From NCBI GenBank assembly GCA_954871525.1, contig OX940872.1, forward strand, positions 7,339,180-7,403,179: DNA of 64,000 nt, in the 5' to 3' direction. Under the pieces are notes generated by a model. It was not told the DNA's origin. It was given only the letters and a program-made list of their open reading frames with translations, and searched no databases. Shown piece after piece: positions 52,377 through 64,000 of the stretch; the first letter of the stretch is position 1, and every line of letters starts with the position of its first letter. The stretch comes from Parietaria judaica. Its lineage: Eukaryota; Streptophyta; Magnoliopsida; Rosales; Urticaceae. A program made the position numbers and the translations under genes.

Positions 52377-55300
52377 ACCAATTGAAAAAATAATAATTTT
52401 AGGGCTTATACATTGGAATTTGAATATAGCAAGCGTTCTCATGCAAAAATATGCAAAGATTAAATTGTTGACGAGAAATGCCATAGGAAATGCTATAGCA
52501 TTTCCCATAGCATTTCTTTATTTTACATTGTTTACGACCTAAAATTTCAAACCTATTTAAAAAATAATGATGTTAGGGCTTAGACATTGGAATTTGAATA
52601 TAACAAGAGTTCTCATGCAAAAATATGCAAGGATTAACTTGTCGACGTGAAATGCCATAGGAAATGCTATAGCATTTCCTATCGCATTTCATTATTTTAC
52701 ATTGTTTACGACCTAAAACTTTGAACCAATTGAAAAAATAATGATTTTAGGGCTTGTACATTGGAATTAGAATATAACAAGAGTTCTCAACAAAAAATAT
52801 GAAAGGATTAAATTGTTGACGAGAAATGCCATAGGAAATGCTATAGCATTTCCTATAGCATTGTTTACATTATACAATATTTACGACCTAAAGTTTCAAA
52901 CCAATTGAAAAAATAATGATTTTAGGGCTTATACATTGGAATTTGAATATAACAAGAGTTCTCATGAAAATATATGCAAGGATTAAATTATTGACGAGAA
53001 ATGCCATAGGAAATGCTATAGCATTTCCCATAGCATTTCTTTATTTTACATTGTTTACGACCTTAGATTTCGAACCAATTGAAAAAATAATGATTTTAAG
53101 GCTTGTACATTGGAATTTGAATATAACAAGAGTTCTCATGCAAAAATATGCAAGGATTAACTTGTCGACGAGAAATGCCATAGGAAATGTTATAGCATTT
53201 CCTTTAGCATTTCTTTATTTTACATTGTTTACAACCTAAAATTTCGAACCAATTGAAAAAATAATGATTTTAGGGCTTATACATTGGAATTTGAATATAG
53301 CAAGCGTTCTCATGCAAAAATATGCAAATATTAAATTGTTGACGAGAAATGCCATAGGAAATGCTATAGCATTTCCCATAGCATTTCTTTATTTTACATT
53401 GTTTACGACCTAAAATTTCAAACCTATTGAAAAAATAATGATGTTAGGGCTTAGACATTGGAATTTGAATATAACAAGAGTTCTCATGCAAAAGTATGCA
53501 AGGATTAAATTGTTGACAAGAAATGCCATAGAAAATGCTATAGCATTTCATATAGCATTTCTTTATTTTACATTGTTTACAACCTAAAATTTCAAACCAA
53601 TTGAAAAAATAATGGTTTTAGGGCTTATACATTGGAATTTTAATATTACAAGCGTTCTCATGCAAAAATATGCAAAGATTAAATTGTTGACGAGAAATGC
53701 CATAGGAAATGCTATAGCATTTCCCATAGCATTTCTTTATTTTACATTGTTTACGACCTAAAATTTTGAACCAATTGAAAAAATAATGATTTTAGGGCTT
53801 ATACATTGGAATTTGAATATAACAAGCGATCTCATGCAAAAATATGCAACGATTAAATTGTTGACGAGAAATGCCATAGGAAATGCTATAGCAATTCCCA
53901 TAGCATTTCTTTATTTTACATTGTTTACGACCTAAAATTTTGAACCAATTGAAAAAATAATGATTTTAGGGCTTATACATTGGAATTTGAATATAACAAG
54001 AGTTCTCATGCAAAAATATGCAAGGATTAACTTGTCGACGTGAAATTCCATAGGAAATGCTATAGCATTTCTTATAGCATTTCTTTATTTTACATTGTTT
54101 ACGACCTAAAACTTCGATACAGTTGAAAAAATAATGATTTTAGGGCTTATACATTGGAATTTTAATATAACAAGAGTTCTCATGCAAAAATATTCAAGTA
54201 TTAAATTGTTGACGAGAAATGCCATAGAAAATGCTATAGCATTTCATATAGCATTGTTTACATTATACATTATTTACGACCTAAAGTTTCAAACCAATTG
54301 AAAAAATAATGATTTTAGGGCTTATACATTGGAAGTTGAATATAACAAGAGTTCTCATGCAAAAATATGCAAGGATTAAATTGTTGACAAGAAATGCCAT
54401 TGGAAATGCTATGGGATTAAAATATAGGATTTCTTTATTTTACATTGTTTACGACCTAAAATTTCGAACCAATTGAAAAAATAATGATTTTAGGGCTTAT
54501 ACATTTAAATTTGAATATAACAAGAGTTCTCATGCAAAAATATGCAAGGATTAACTTGTCGACGAGAAATTCTATAGGAAACGCTATAGCATTTTCTATA
54601 GCATTTATTTATTTTACATTGTTTACAACCTAAAATATCGAACCAATTGAAAAATAATGATTTTAGGGCTTATACATTGGAATTTTAATATAACAAGAGT
54701 TCTCATGCAAAAATATGCAAGGATTAATTTGTTAAAGAAATGCCATAGGAAATACTATAGCATTTTCTATAGCATTGTTTACATTATACATTATTTACTA
54801 CCTAAAATTTTGAACCAATTGAAAAAATAATGATTATAGGGCTTATACATTTGAATTTGAATATAACAAGAGTTCTCATGCAAAAATATGCAAGGATTAA
54901 ATTGTTGACGAGAAATGCCATAGGAAATGCCATAGCATTTCCTATAGAATTGTTTACATTATACATTATTTAGGACCTAAAGTTTCAAACTAATTGATAA
55001 AATAATGATTTAAGGGCTTATACATTGGAATTTGAATATAACAAGAGTTCTCATGCAAAAATATGCAAGGATTAAATTGTTGACGAGAAATGCCATGGGA
55101 AATGCTATAGCAATTCCCATAGCATTTCTTTATTTTACATTTTTTACGACCTAAAATTTTGAACCAATTGAAAAAATAGTGATTTTATGGCTTATACATT
55201 GGAATTTGAATATAACAAGAGTTCTCGTGCAAAACTATGCAAGGGTTAACTTGTCGACGAGAAATTCCATAGGAAATGCTATAGCATTTCCTATAGCATT

Positions 55301-55800
55301 TCTTTATTTTACATTGTTTACAACCTAAAATTTCAAACCAATTGAAAAAATAATGATTTTAGGGCTTATACATTGGAATTTTAATATAACAAGAGTTCTC
55401 ATGAAAAAATATGCAAGGATTAAATTGTTGACGAGAAATGCCATAGGAAATGTTATAGCATTTTCTATAGCATTGTTTACATTATACATTATTTACGACA
55501 TAAAATTTCGAACCAATTGAAAAAATAATGATTTTAGGGCATATACATTGGAATTTTAATATAACAAGAGTTCTCCTGGAAAAATATGCAAGGATTAACT
55601 TGTCGACGAGAAATGCCATAGCAAATGCTATAGCATTTCTTTATTTTACATTGTTTACAACCTAAAATTTTGAACCAATTGAAAAAAAAATGATTTTAGG
55701 GCTTATACATTGGAATTTGAATATAACAAGCATTCTCATGCAAATATATGCAAAGATTAAATAGTTGACGAGAAATGCCATAGGAAATGCTATAGCATTT
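52377..55800 (+). repeat. Segmental duplication, copy B (4172-bp offset)
   Basis: Counterpart of 48205-51628 with no net length change across 3.4 kb. Its left edge at about 52377 abuts sequence matching 45.74-46.29 kb instead, so the junction is a recombination point inside a monomer. Its right edge near 55800 falls where copy A has TTTCCTATAGC and copy B has TTTCCCATAGC. Confidence 0.86.
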
Positions 55801-57206
55801 CCCATAGCATTTCTTTATTTTACATTGTTTACGACCTAAAATTTCGAACCAATTGAAAAAATAATTATTTTGCGACTTATACATTGGAATTTGAATATAA
55901 CAAGAGTTCTCATGCAAAAATATGCAAGGATTAACTTGTCGACGTGAAATGCCGTAGGAAATGCTATAGCATTTCCTATAGCATTTCTACATTGTTTACG
56001 ACCTAAAACTTCGAACCAATTGAAAAAATAATGATTTTTGGGCTTATACATTGGAATATTAATATAACAAGAGTTCTCATGCAAAAATATGCAAGGATTA
56101 AATTGTTGACGAGAAATGCCATAGCAAAATGCTATAGCATTTCATATAGCATTGTTTACATTATACATTATTTACGACCTAAAGTTGCAAACCAATTGAA
56201 AAAATAATTATTTTAGGGCTTATACATTGGAATTTGAATATAACAAGAGTTCTCATGCAAAAATATGCAAGGATTAACTTGTTGACGAGAAATGCAGTAG
56301 GAAATGCTATCGCATTTCCTATAGTATTTCTTTATTTTACATTGTTTACGACCTAAAATTTCGAACCAATTGAAAAAATAATGATTTTAGGGCTTATACA
56401 TTGGAATTTGAATATAACAAGAGTTCTCATGCAAAAATATGCAAGGATTAACTTGTAGACGAGAAATGCCATAGGAAATGCTATAGCATTTCCTATAGCA
56501 TTTCTTTATTTTACATTGTTTACAACCTAAAATTTTGAACCAATTGAAAAAATAATTATTTTAGGGCTTATACATTGGAATTTAAATATATCAAGGGTTC
56601 TCATGCAAAACTATGCAAGGATGAAAATGTTGACGTGAAATGCCATAGGAGCATTTCCTATAAAATTTCTTTATTTTACATTGTTTACAACCTAAAATTT
56701 TGAACCAATAGAAAAAAATAATGATCTTAGGGCTTATACATTGGAATTTGAATATTACAAGCGTTGTCGTGCAAAAATATGCAAGGATTAAATTGTTGAC
56801 GAGAAATTCCAGCATTTGTTTATTTTACATTGTTTACAACCTAAAATTTCGAACCAATTGAAAAAAATAATTATTTTAGGGCTTATACATTGGAATTTTG
56901 ATATTACAAACGTTCTCATGCAAAAATATGCAAAGATTAAATTGTTGACGAGAAATGCCATAAGAAATGCTATAGCATTTTCCATAGCATTTCTTTATTT
57001 TACATTGTTTACGACCTAAAATTTTGAACCAATTGAAAAAATAATGATTTTAGGGCTTATACATTGGAATTTGAATATAACAAGAGTTCTCTTGCAAAAA
57101 TATGCAAGGATTAAATTGTTGACGAGAAATGCCATAGGAAACACTATAGCATTTCCTATAGCATTTCTTTAGTTTACATTGTTTACGACCTAAAACTTTG
57201 AACCAA

Positions 57207-57215
57207 TTGAAAAAA
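57207..57215. repeat. Target-site duplication TTGAAAAAA, left of foldback element
   Basis: The nine bases TTGAAAAAA occur here and at 58136-58144. One copy restores the normal ACCAATTGAAAAAATAATG satellite text. Confidence 0.92.
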
Positions 57216-58135
57216 GGGTAAACTGTGGTTTATGTACCCAATGTTTATTTTTGGTGGTTAATGTACCCAATGTTTGATCTGTTAGATATTTTCGTGTTTT
57301 CCGTTAGTTGACCGTTAGAGAGTTATCCTCCTCTACATGTACACTTTTCGTATATTTGACATAACTCACTCATTTTCTGTCCAAATTTTATGCACGACCT
57401 ATGGTTGAAAAGATAAAAGATAGATATACAATTTTTTTTTGTTTTAAGTTTTGTAAAATAAGTTTTAAAAAAATACGAAATTTCAAATACAACGTAAAAT
57501 TAGACGTTAGTTTAATACAAAATATTTATTTCGAGTAGATTTTAATATATTTAATGACTTTATATGGTGAAACGTAAAACTGAAAATTTGTAGATAAATA
57601 TTTTATCTTTTTAACGGGTGTTTATTTATAAATTTTGGATAAAAAACGAGTGAGTTGTGCCAAAAATATGAAATATGTGATGTGAAATAATGTTTCATAT
57701 TTTTGGCATAACTTACTCATCTTTTGTCCAAAATTTATAAATAAACATCCGTTGAAAAGATAAAATATTTATCTACAACTTTTTAGTTTTAAGTTTCATC
57801 ATAAAAAGTCATTAAGTATAGTAAAATTTTCTCAAAACAAATATTTTGCACTAAACTTATGTCCAAATTTACGTTGCATTTGAAATTTCATATTTTTATA
57901 AAACTTATTTTACAAAACTTAAAAGACCAAAGTTGGACAAAAAATGAGTGAGTTATGTCAAAAATAAAAAATAAAAGTGTGCATATAGAGGAGGATAACT
58001 CTATAACGGTCAACTAACGGAAAACACGAAAATATCTAACAGATTAGACATTGGGTACTTTAGCCACTAAAAATAAACATTGGGTACATAATCCACAAAA
58101 AATCAAACATTAGGTACATTAGCCGTAGTTTACCC
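57216..58135. mobile_element. Mutator-like foldback element, non-autonomous, 920 bp
   Basis: Begins GGGTAAACT and ends AGTTTACCC. Almost the whole element is an inverted repeat: left arm 57216-57673, 19-bp loop, right arm 57693-58135. The arms pair along their length, for example CCTCCTCTA near 57330 with TAGAGGAGG near 57987, and a GCCAAAAATATGAAA stretch next to the loop with its complement. The arm tips hold a TGTACCCAATGTTT-type word twice on the left and three times on the right, so one unit was gained or lost. A 9-bp target duplication and long inverted arms are typical of Mutator-superfamily derivatives in plants. No transposase frame is present, so mobilisation would be in trans. Read-through RNA would form a long hairpin. 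Confidence 0.88.
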
Positions 58136-61100
58136 TTGAAAAAATAATGATTTTGGGGCTTATAAATTGGAATTTTGAATATAACAAGAGTTCTCATGCA
58201 AAAATATGCAAGGATTACATTGTTCACGAGAAATGACATAGGAAATGCTATAGCATTATTTATATTATGGAATTTGAATATAACGAGAGTTCTCATGCAA
58301 AAATATGCAAGGATTAAATTATCGACGAGAAATGCCATAGGAAATGCTATAGCATTTCCCATAGCATTTCTTTATTTTACATTGTTTACGATCTAAAATA
58401 ACATAGGAAATGATTTTAGGGCTTATACATTGGAATTTGAATATAACAAGAGTACTCATGCAAAATTATGCAAGGATTAAATTGTTGACGAGAAATGCCA
58501 TAGGAAATGCTATTTCCTATAGCATTGTTTACATTATACATTATTTACGACCTAAAGTTTCAAACCAATTGAAAAAATAATGATTTTAGGGCTTATACAT
58601 TAGAATTTGAATATAACAAGAGTTCTCATGCAAAAATATGCAAGGATTAACTTGTTGACGAGAAATGCCATAGGAAATGCTATAGCATTTCCCATAGAAT
58701 TTCTTTATTTTACATTGTTTACGACCTAAAATTTCGAACCAATTGAAAAAATAAGTATTTTAAGGCTTATACATTGGAATTTGAATATAACAAGAGTTCT
58801 CATGCAAAAATATGCAAGGATTAACTTGTCGACGAGAAATGGCATTTCCTATAGCATTTCTTTATTTTACATTATTTACAACCTAAAATTTTGAACCAAT
58901 TGAAAAAATAATGATTTTAGGGCTTATACATTGGAATTTTAATATAACAAGAGTTCTCATGAAAAAATATGCAAGGATTAAATTGTTGACAAGAAATGTC
59001 ATAGGAAATGCTATAGCATTTTCTATAGCATTGTTTACTTTATACATTATTTACGACCTAAAGTTTCAAACCAATTGAAAAAATAATTATTTTAGGGCTT
59101 ATACATTGGAATTTGAATATAACAAGAGTTCTCATGCAAAAATATGCAAGGATTAACTTGTCGACGACAAATGCCATAGGAAATGCTATAGCATTTCCTA
59201 TAGCATTTCTTTATTTTACATTGTTTACAACCTAAAATTTCGAACCAATTGAAAAAATAATCATTTTAGGGCTTATACATTAGAATTTTAATATTACAAT
59301 CGTTCTCATGCAAAAATATGCAAGGATTAACTTGTTGACGAGAAATGCAGTAGGAAATGCTATCGCATTTCCTATAGTATTTCTTTATTTTACATTGTTT
59401 ACGACCTAAAATTTCAAACCAATTGAAAAAATAATTATTTTAAGGCTTATACATTGGAATTTGAATATAACAAGAGTTCTCATTTAAAAATATGCAAGGA
59501 TTAAATTGTTGACGAGAAATGCCATAGAAAATGCCATAGCATTTCCTATAGCATTTCTTTATTTTACATTGTTTACAACCTAAAATTTAAAACCAATTGA
59601 AAAAAATATATTTTAGCGCTTATACATTGGAATTTAAATATTACAAGAGTTCTCATGCAAAAATATGCAAGGATTAAATTGTTGACGAGAAATGTTATAG
59701 GGAATGCTATAGCATTTCCTATAGCGTTTCATTATTTTACATTGTTTACGATCTAAAATTTCGAACCAATTGAAAAAATATTGATTTTAGGGCTTATACA
59801 TTGGAATTTGAATATAACAAGAGTTCTCATGCAAAAATATGCAAGGATTAAATTGTTGACGAGAAATGCCATAGAAAATGCCATAGCATTTCCTATAGCA
59901 TTTCTTTATTTTACATTGTTTACAACCTAAAATTTCAAACCAATTTAAAAAATAATTATTTTAGGGCTTAAACATTGGAATTTCAACATTACAAGCGTTC
60001 TCATGCAAAAATATGCAAGGATTAAATTGTTGACGAGAAATGCCATAGGAAATGCTAGCATTTCCAATAGAGTTTCTTTATTTTACATTCTTTACAACCT
60101 AAAATATCAAACCAATTGACAAACTCATTATTTTAGGACTTATACATTGGAATTTAAATATTACAAGCGTTCTCATGCAAAAATATGCAAGGATTAAATT
60201 GTTGACGAGAAATGCCATAGAAAATGCTAGCATTTCCTATAGCATTTCTTTATTTTACATTGTTTACGACATAAAATTTCAAACTAATTGAAAAAATAAT
60301 TATTTTAGGGCTTATACAGTGGAATTTGAATATAACAAGAGTTCTCATGCAAAAATATGCAAGGATTAAATATTTGACGAGAAATGCCATAGGAAATGCC
60401 ATAGCATTTCCTATAGCATTTCTTTATTTTACATTGTTTACAACCTAAAATTTCAAACCAATTGAAAAAATCATTATTTTAGGGCTTATACATTGGAATT
60501 TAAATATTACAAGCGTTCCCATGCAAAAATATGCATGGATTAATTTGTTGACGAGAAATGCCATAGGAAATGCTATAGCGTTTCTTTATTTTACATTGTT
60601 TACGACCTAAAATTTTGAACCAATTGAAAAAATAATTATTTTAGGGATTATACATTGGAATTTGAATATAACAAGAGTTCTCATGAAAAAATATGCAAGA
60701 ATTAAGTTGTTGATGAGAAATACCAAAGGAAATGCTATAGCATTAACTATAGCATTGTTTACATAATACATTATTTACGACCTAAAGTTTCAAACCAATT
60801 GAAAAAATAATGATTTAAGGGCTTATACATTGGAATTTGAATATAACAAGAGTTCTCATGCAAAAATATGCAAGGATTAAATTGTTGAGGAGAAATGCCA
60901 TAGGAATTGCTATAGCATTTCCCATAGCATTTCTTTGTTTTACATTGTTTACGACCTAAAATTTCGAACCAATTGAAAAAATAATGATTTTAGGGCTTAT
61001 ACATTGGAATTTGAATATAACAAGATTTTTCATGTAAAAATATGCAAGGATTAACTTGTCGACGACAAAGGCCATAGGAAATGCTATAGCATTTCCTATA

Positions 61101-64000
61101 GCATTTCTTTATTTTATACAACCTAAAATTTTGAACCAATTGAAAATCTAATTATTTTAGGGATTATACATTGGAATTTGAATATAACAAGAGTTCTCAT
61201 GCAAAAACATGCAAGGATTAAATTGTTGACGAGAAATGTCATAGGAAATGCTATAGCATTTCCTATAGCATTTCATTATTTTACATTGTTTACAACCTAA
61301 AATTTCAAACCAAAATAATGATTTTAGGATTTATACATTGGAATTTTAATATTACAAGCGTTTTCATGCAAAAATATGCAAGGATTAAATTTTTTACAAG
61401 AAATGCCATAGGAAATGCTACTATAGCGTTTCTTTATTTTACATTGTTTACGACCTAAAATTTCAAACCAATTAAAAAAATAATTATTTTAGGGCTTATA
61501 CATTGGAATTTGAATATAACAAGAGTTCTCATGCAAAAATATGCAAGGATTAAATTGTTCACGAGAAATGCCATAGGAAATGCTATAGCATTTCCTTTAG
61601 CATTTCTTTATATTACATTGTTTAAAACCTAAAATTACGAACCAATTGAAAAAATAATGGTTTTAGGGCTTATACATTGGAATTTGAATATTACAAGCGT
61701 TCTTATGCAAAAATATGCAAGGATTAAATTGTTGACGAGAAATGCCATAGAAAATGCTATAGCATTTTCAATAGCATTTCTTTATTTTACATTGTTTACA
61801 ACCTAAAATTTTGAACCAATTGAAAAAATAATTATTTTAGGGCTTATTCATTGAATTTGAATATAAAAAGAATTCTCATGCAAAAATATGCAAGGATTAA
61901 ATTGTTAACGAGAAATCCCATAGAATTTCCTATAGCATTTCATTATTTTACATTGTTTACAACCTAAAATTTAGAACCAATTGAAAAAAAAAAACGATTT
62001 TAGAGCTTATACATTGGAATTTTAATATTACAAGCGTTCTCATGCAAAAATATGCAAGGATTAAATTGTTAACGAGAAATGCCATAGTTACATTGTTTAC
62101 GACCTAAAACTTCGTACCAATTGAAAAATAATGATTTTAAGGCTTATACATTGGAATTTGAATATAACAAGAGTTCTAATGCAAAAATAAGCAAGGATTA
62201 AATTGTTGACGAGAAATGCCATAGGAAATGCTATAGCATTTCCTATAGCATTTCTTTATTTTACATTGTTTACAACTTAAAATTTCAAACCAATTTAAAA
62301 AATAATGATTTTAGGGCTTATACATTGGAAATTTAGTATTACAAGCGTTCTCATGCAAAAATATGCAAGGATTAAATTGTTGACGAGAAATGCCATAGGA
62401 AATGCTATAGCACTTCTTATATCATTTCTTTATTTTACATTGTTTACAACCTAAAATTTTGAACCAATTGAAAAAATAATGATTTTAGGGCTTATACATT
62501 GGAATTTGAATATAAAAAGAGTACTCGTGCAAAAATACGCAAGGTTTAAATTGTTAACGAGAAACGCCATAGCATTTCTTTATTTTACATTGTTTACAAC
62601 CTAAAATTTCGAACCAATTGAAAAAATAATAATTTTAAGGCTTATACATTGGAATTTTAATATTACAAGCGTTATCATGCAAAAATATGCAAGGATTAAA
62701 TTGTTGACGAGAAATGCCTTAGCATTTCCTATAGCATTTATTTATTTTACATTGTTTACAACCTAAAACTTTGAACCAATTGAAAAAATAATGATTTTAG
62801 GGCTTATACATTGGAATTTGAATATAACAAGAGTTCTCATGCAAAAATATGCAAGGATTAAATTGTTGACGGGAAATGCCATAGGAAATGCTACAGCATT
62901 TCCTATAGTATTTCTTTATTTTACATTGTTTACAACCTAAAATTTCGAACCAATTGAAAAAATAATGATTTTAGGGCTTATACATTGGAATTTTAATATT
63001 ACAAGCGTTCTCATGTGAAAATATGCAAGGATTAAATTGTTGACGAGAAATGCCATAGGAAATGCTATAGCATTTCATATAGCATATCTTTATTATACAT
63101 TTTTTACAACCTTAAAGTTCGAACCAATTGAAAAAATAACGATTTTAGGGCTTATACATTGGAATTTTAATATTACAAGCGTTCTCATGCAAAAATATGC
63201 AAGGATTAAATTATTGACGAGAAATGCCATAAGAAATGCTATAGCATTTCCTATAGCATTTCTTTATTTTACATTGTTTATGGCCTAAAATTTTGAGCCA
63301 ATTGAAAAACTAATGACTTTAGGGCTTATTCATTGGAATTTGAATATAACAAGAGTTCTCATGCAAAAATATCCAAGGATTAAATTGTTGACGAGAAATG
63401 GCATAGGAAATGGCATTTCCTATAGCATTTCTTTATTTTACATTTTTTACAACCTTAAATTTCGAACCAATTGAAAAAATAATAATTTTAGGGCTTATAC
63501 ATTAGAATTTTAATATAACAAGCGTTCTCATGCACAAATATGCAATGATTAAATTGTTGACGAGAAATTCCATAGGAAATGTAATTCCTATAGCATTTCT
63601 TTATTTTACATTGTTTACGACCTAAAATTTTGAACCAAATGAAAAAATAATGATTTTAAGGCTTATACATTGGAATTTGAATATAACAAGAGTTCTCATG
63701 TAAAAATATGCAAGTATTAAATTGTTGACGAGAAATGCCATAGGAAATGCTATAGCATTTCGTATAACACTTCTTTATTTTACATTGTTTACAACCTAAA
63801 ATTTCGAACCAATTGAAAAAATAAGTATTTTACGGCTTATACATTGGAATTGTAATATTACAAGCATTCTCATGCAAAAATATGCAAGGATTGAATTGTT
63901 GACGAGAAATGCCATACGAAATGCTAGCATTTCCTATAGCATATCTTTATTTTACATTTTTTAAAACCTTAAATTTCGAACCAATTGAAAAAATAATGAT
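58136..64000 (+). repeat. 174-bp satellite array, right block II
   Basis: Satellite resumes in phase after the foldback element and runs to the window end. Two disordered monomers lie close to the element: near 58258 AGCATTATTTATATT joins GGAATTTG directly, and near 58398 CTAAAATAACATAGGAAATG joins TTTTAGGG. From about 61.3 kb the right-hand markers fade and monomers resemble the far left end again (TTTTAATATTACAAGCG type), ending in CTTAAATTT copies. Confidence 0.95.

Larger units (their letters stand above)
44085..57215 (+). repeat. 174-bp satellite array, right block I
   Basis: Same monomer and orientation, resuming in phase after the copia element. Most monomers end in CTAAAATTT or CTAAAGTTT (the TAA type). 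Variants not seen left of 32.6 kb are frequent here: TTAACTTGTCGACGAG (creating a SalI site), TTTCCCATAGCATTTC, and a monomer form with ATTGTTTACATTATACATTA in place of the usual TTTCTTTATTTTACATTG. A few monomers are altered in the palindrome, for example GGGATTAAAATATAGGATTT at 50241 and 54413. Confidence 0.96.

Noticed and set aside
57216..58135. Two separate insertions in inverted orientation
   Set aside because: One 9-bp duplication brackets the whole, arms meet at a 19-bp loop, and satellite phase continues, so it is a single foldback element.

Overview
This window looks like satellite-rich heterochromatin of a flowering plant, probably centromeric or pericentromeric. The evidence is a roughly 174-bp AT-rich tandem satellite filling most of the window, a Ty1/copia retrotransposon with a plant-type initiator-Met tRNA primer site, a Mutator-type foldback element with a 9-bp target duplication, and a 2.6-kb solo LTR. 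I cannot name the species. I see no cellular protein gene, rRNA gene or tRNA gene.

Layout: satellite 1-19877; solo LTR 19878-22486 (5-bp target duplication CATTT); satellite 22487-32595; a 513-bp patch of a second repeat family 32596-33108, out of phase with its surroundings; satellite 33109-33806; a 10.3-kb copia element 33807-44084 (target duplication ATACA); satellite 44085-57215; a 920-bp Mutator-like foldback element 57216-58135 (target duplication TTGAAAAAA); satellite 58136-64000. About 49.7 kb is satellite, or roughly 285 monomer equivalents. Phases quoted below count from the A of ACCAATTG as base 1.

The monomer is about 29% G+C. It carries one perfect dyad-symmetric block (phase 107-132) and a 12-bp internal direct repeat whose copy number varies. 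Because 174 is 58 codons, reading frames run through successive monomers wherever one A/T site (phase 165) does not create TAA. This explains the long repetitive open frames (up to 384 codons), which I do not call as genes. The array has several higher-order repeats (about 346, 681, 683, 1950 and 4172 bp spacing). Its left (1-32.6 kb) and right (33.1-64 kb) parts carry different monomer variants, and the change falls at the second-repeat patch.

The only recognisable proteins belong to the copia element: an intact-looking Gag, and a damaged pol that keeps reverse transcriptase and RNase H. Protease and integrase are missing, the YVDD active site reads YVDY, and a one-base frameshift cuts the C-terminus. 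It cannot move by itself, although its LTRs, primer site and polypurine tract are present. The three clean insertions (solo LTR, copia, foldback) each keep satellite phase across the target duplication, so the empty sites are readable.
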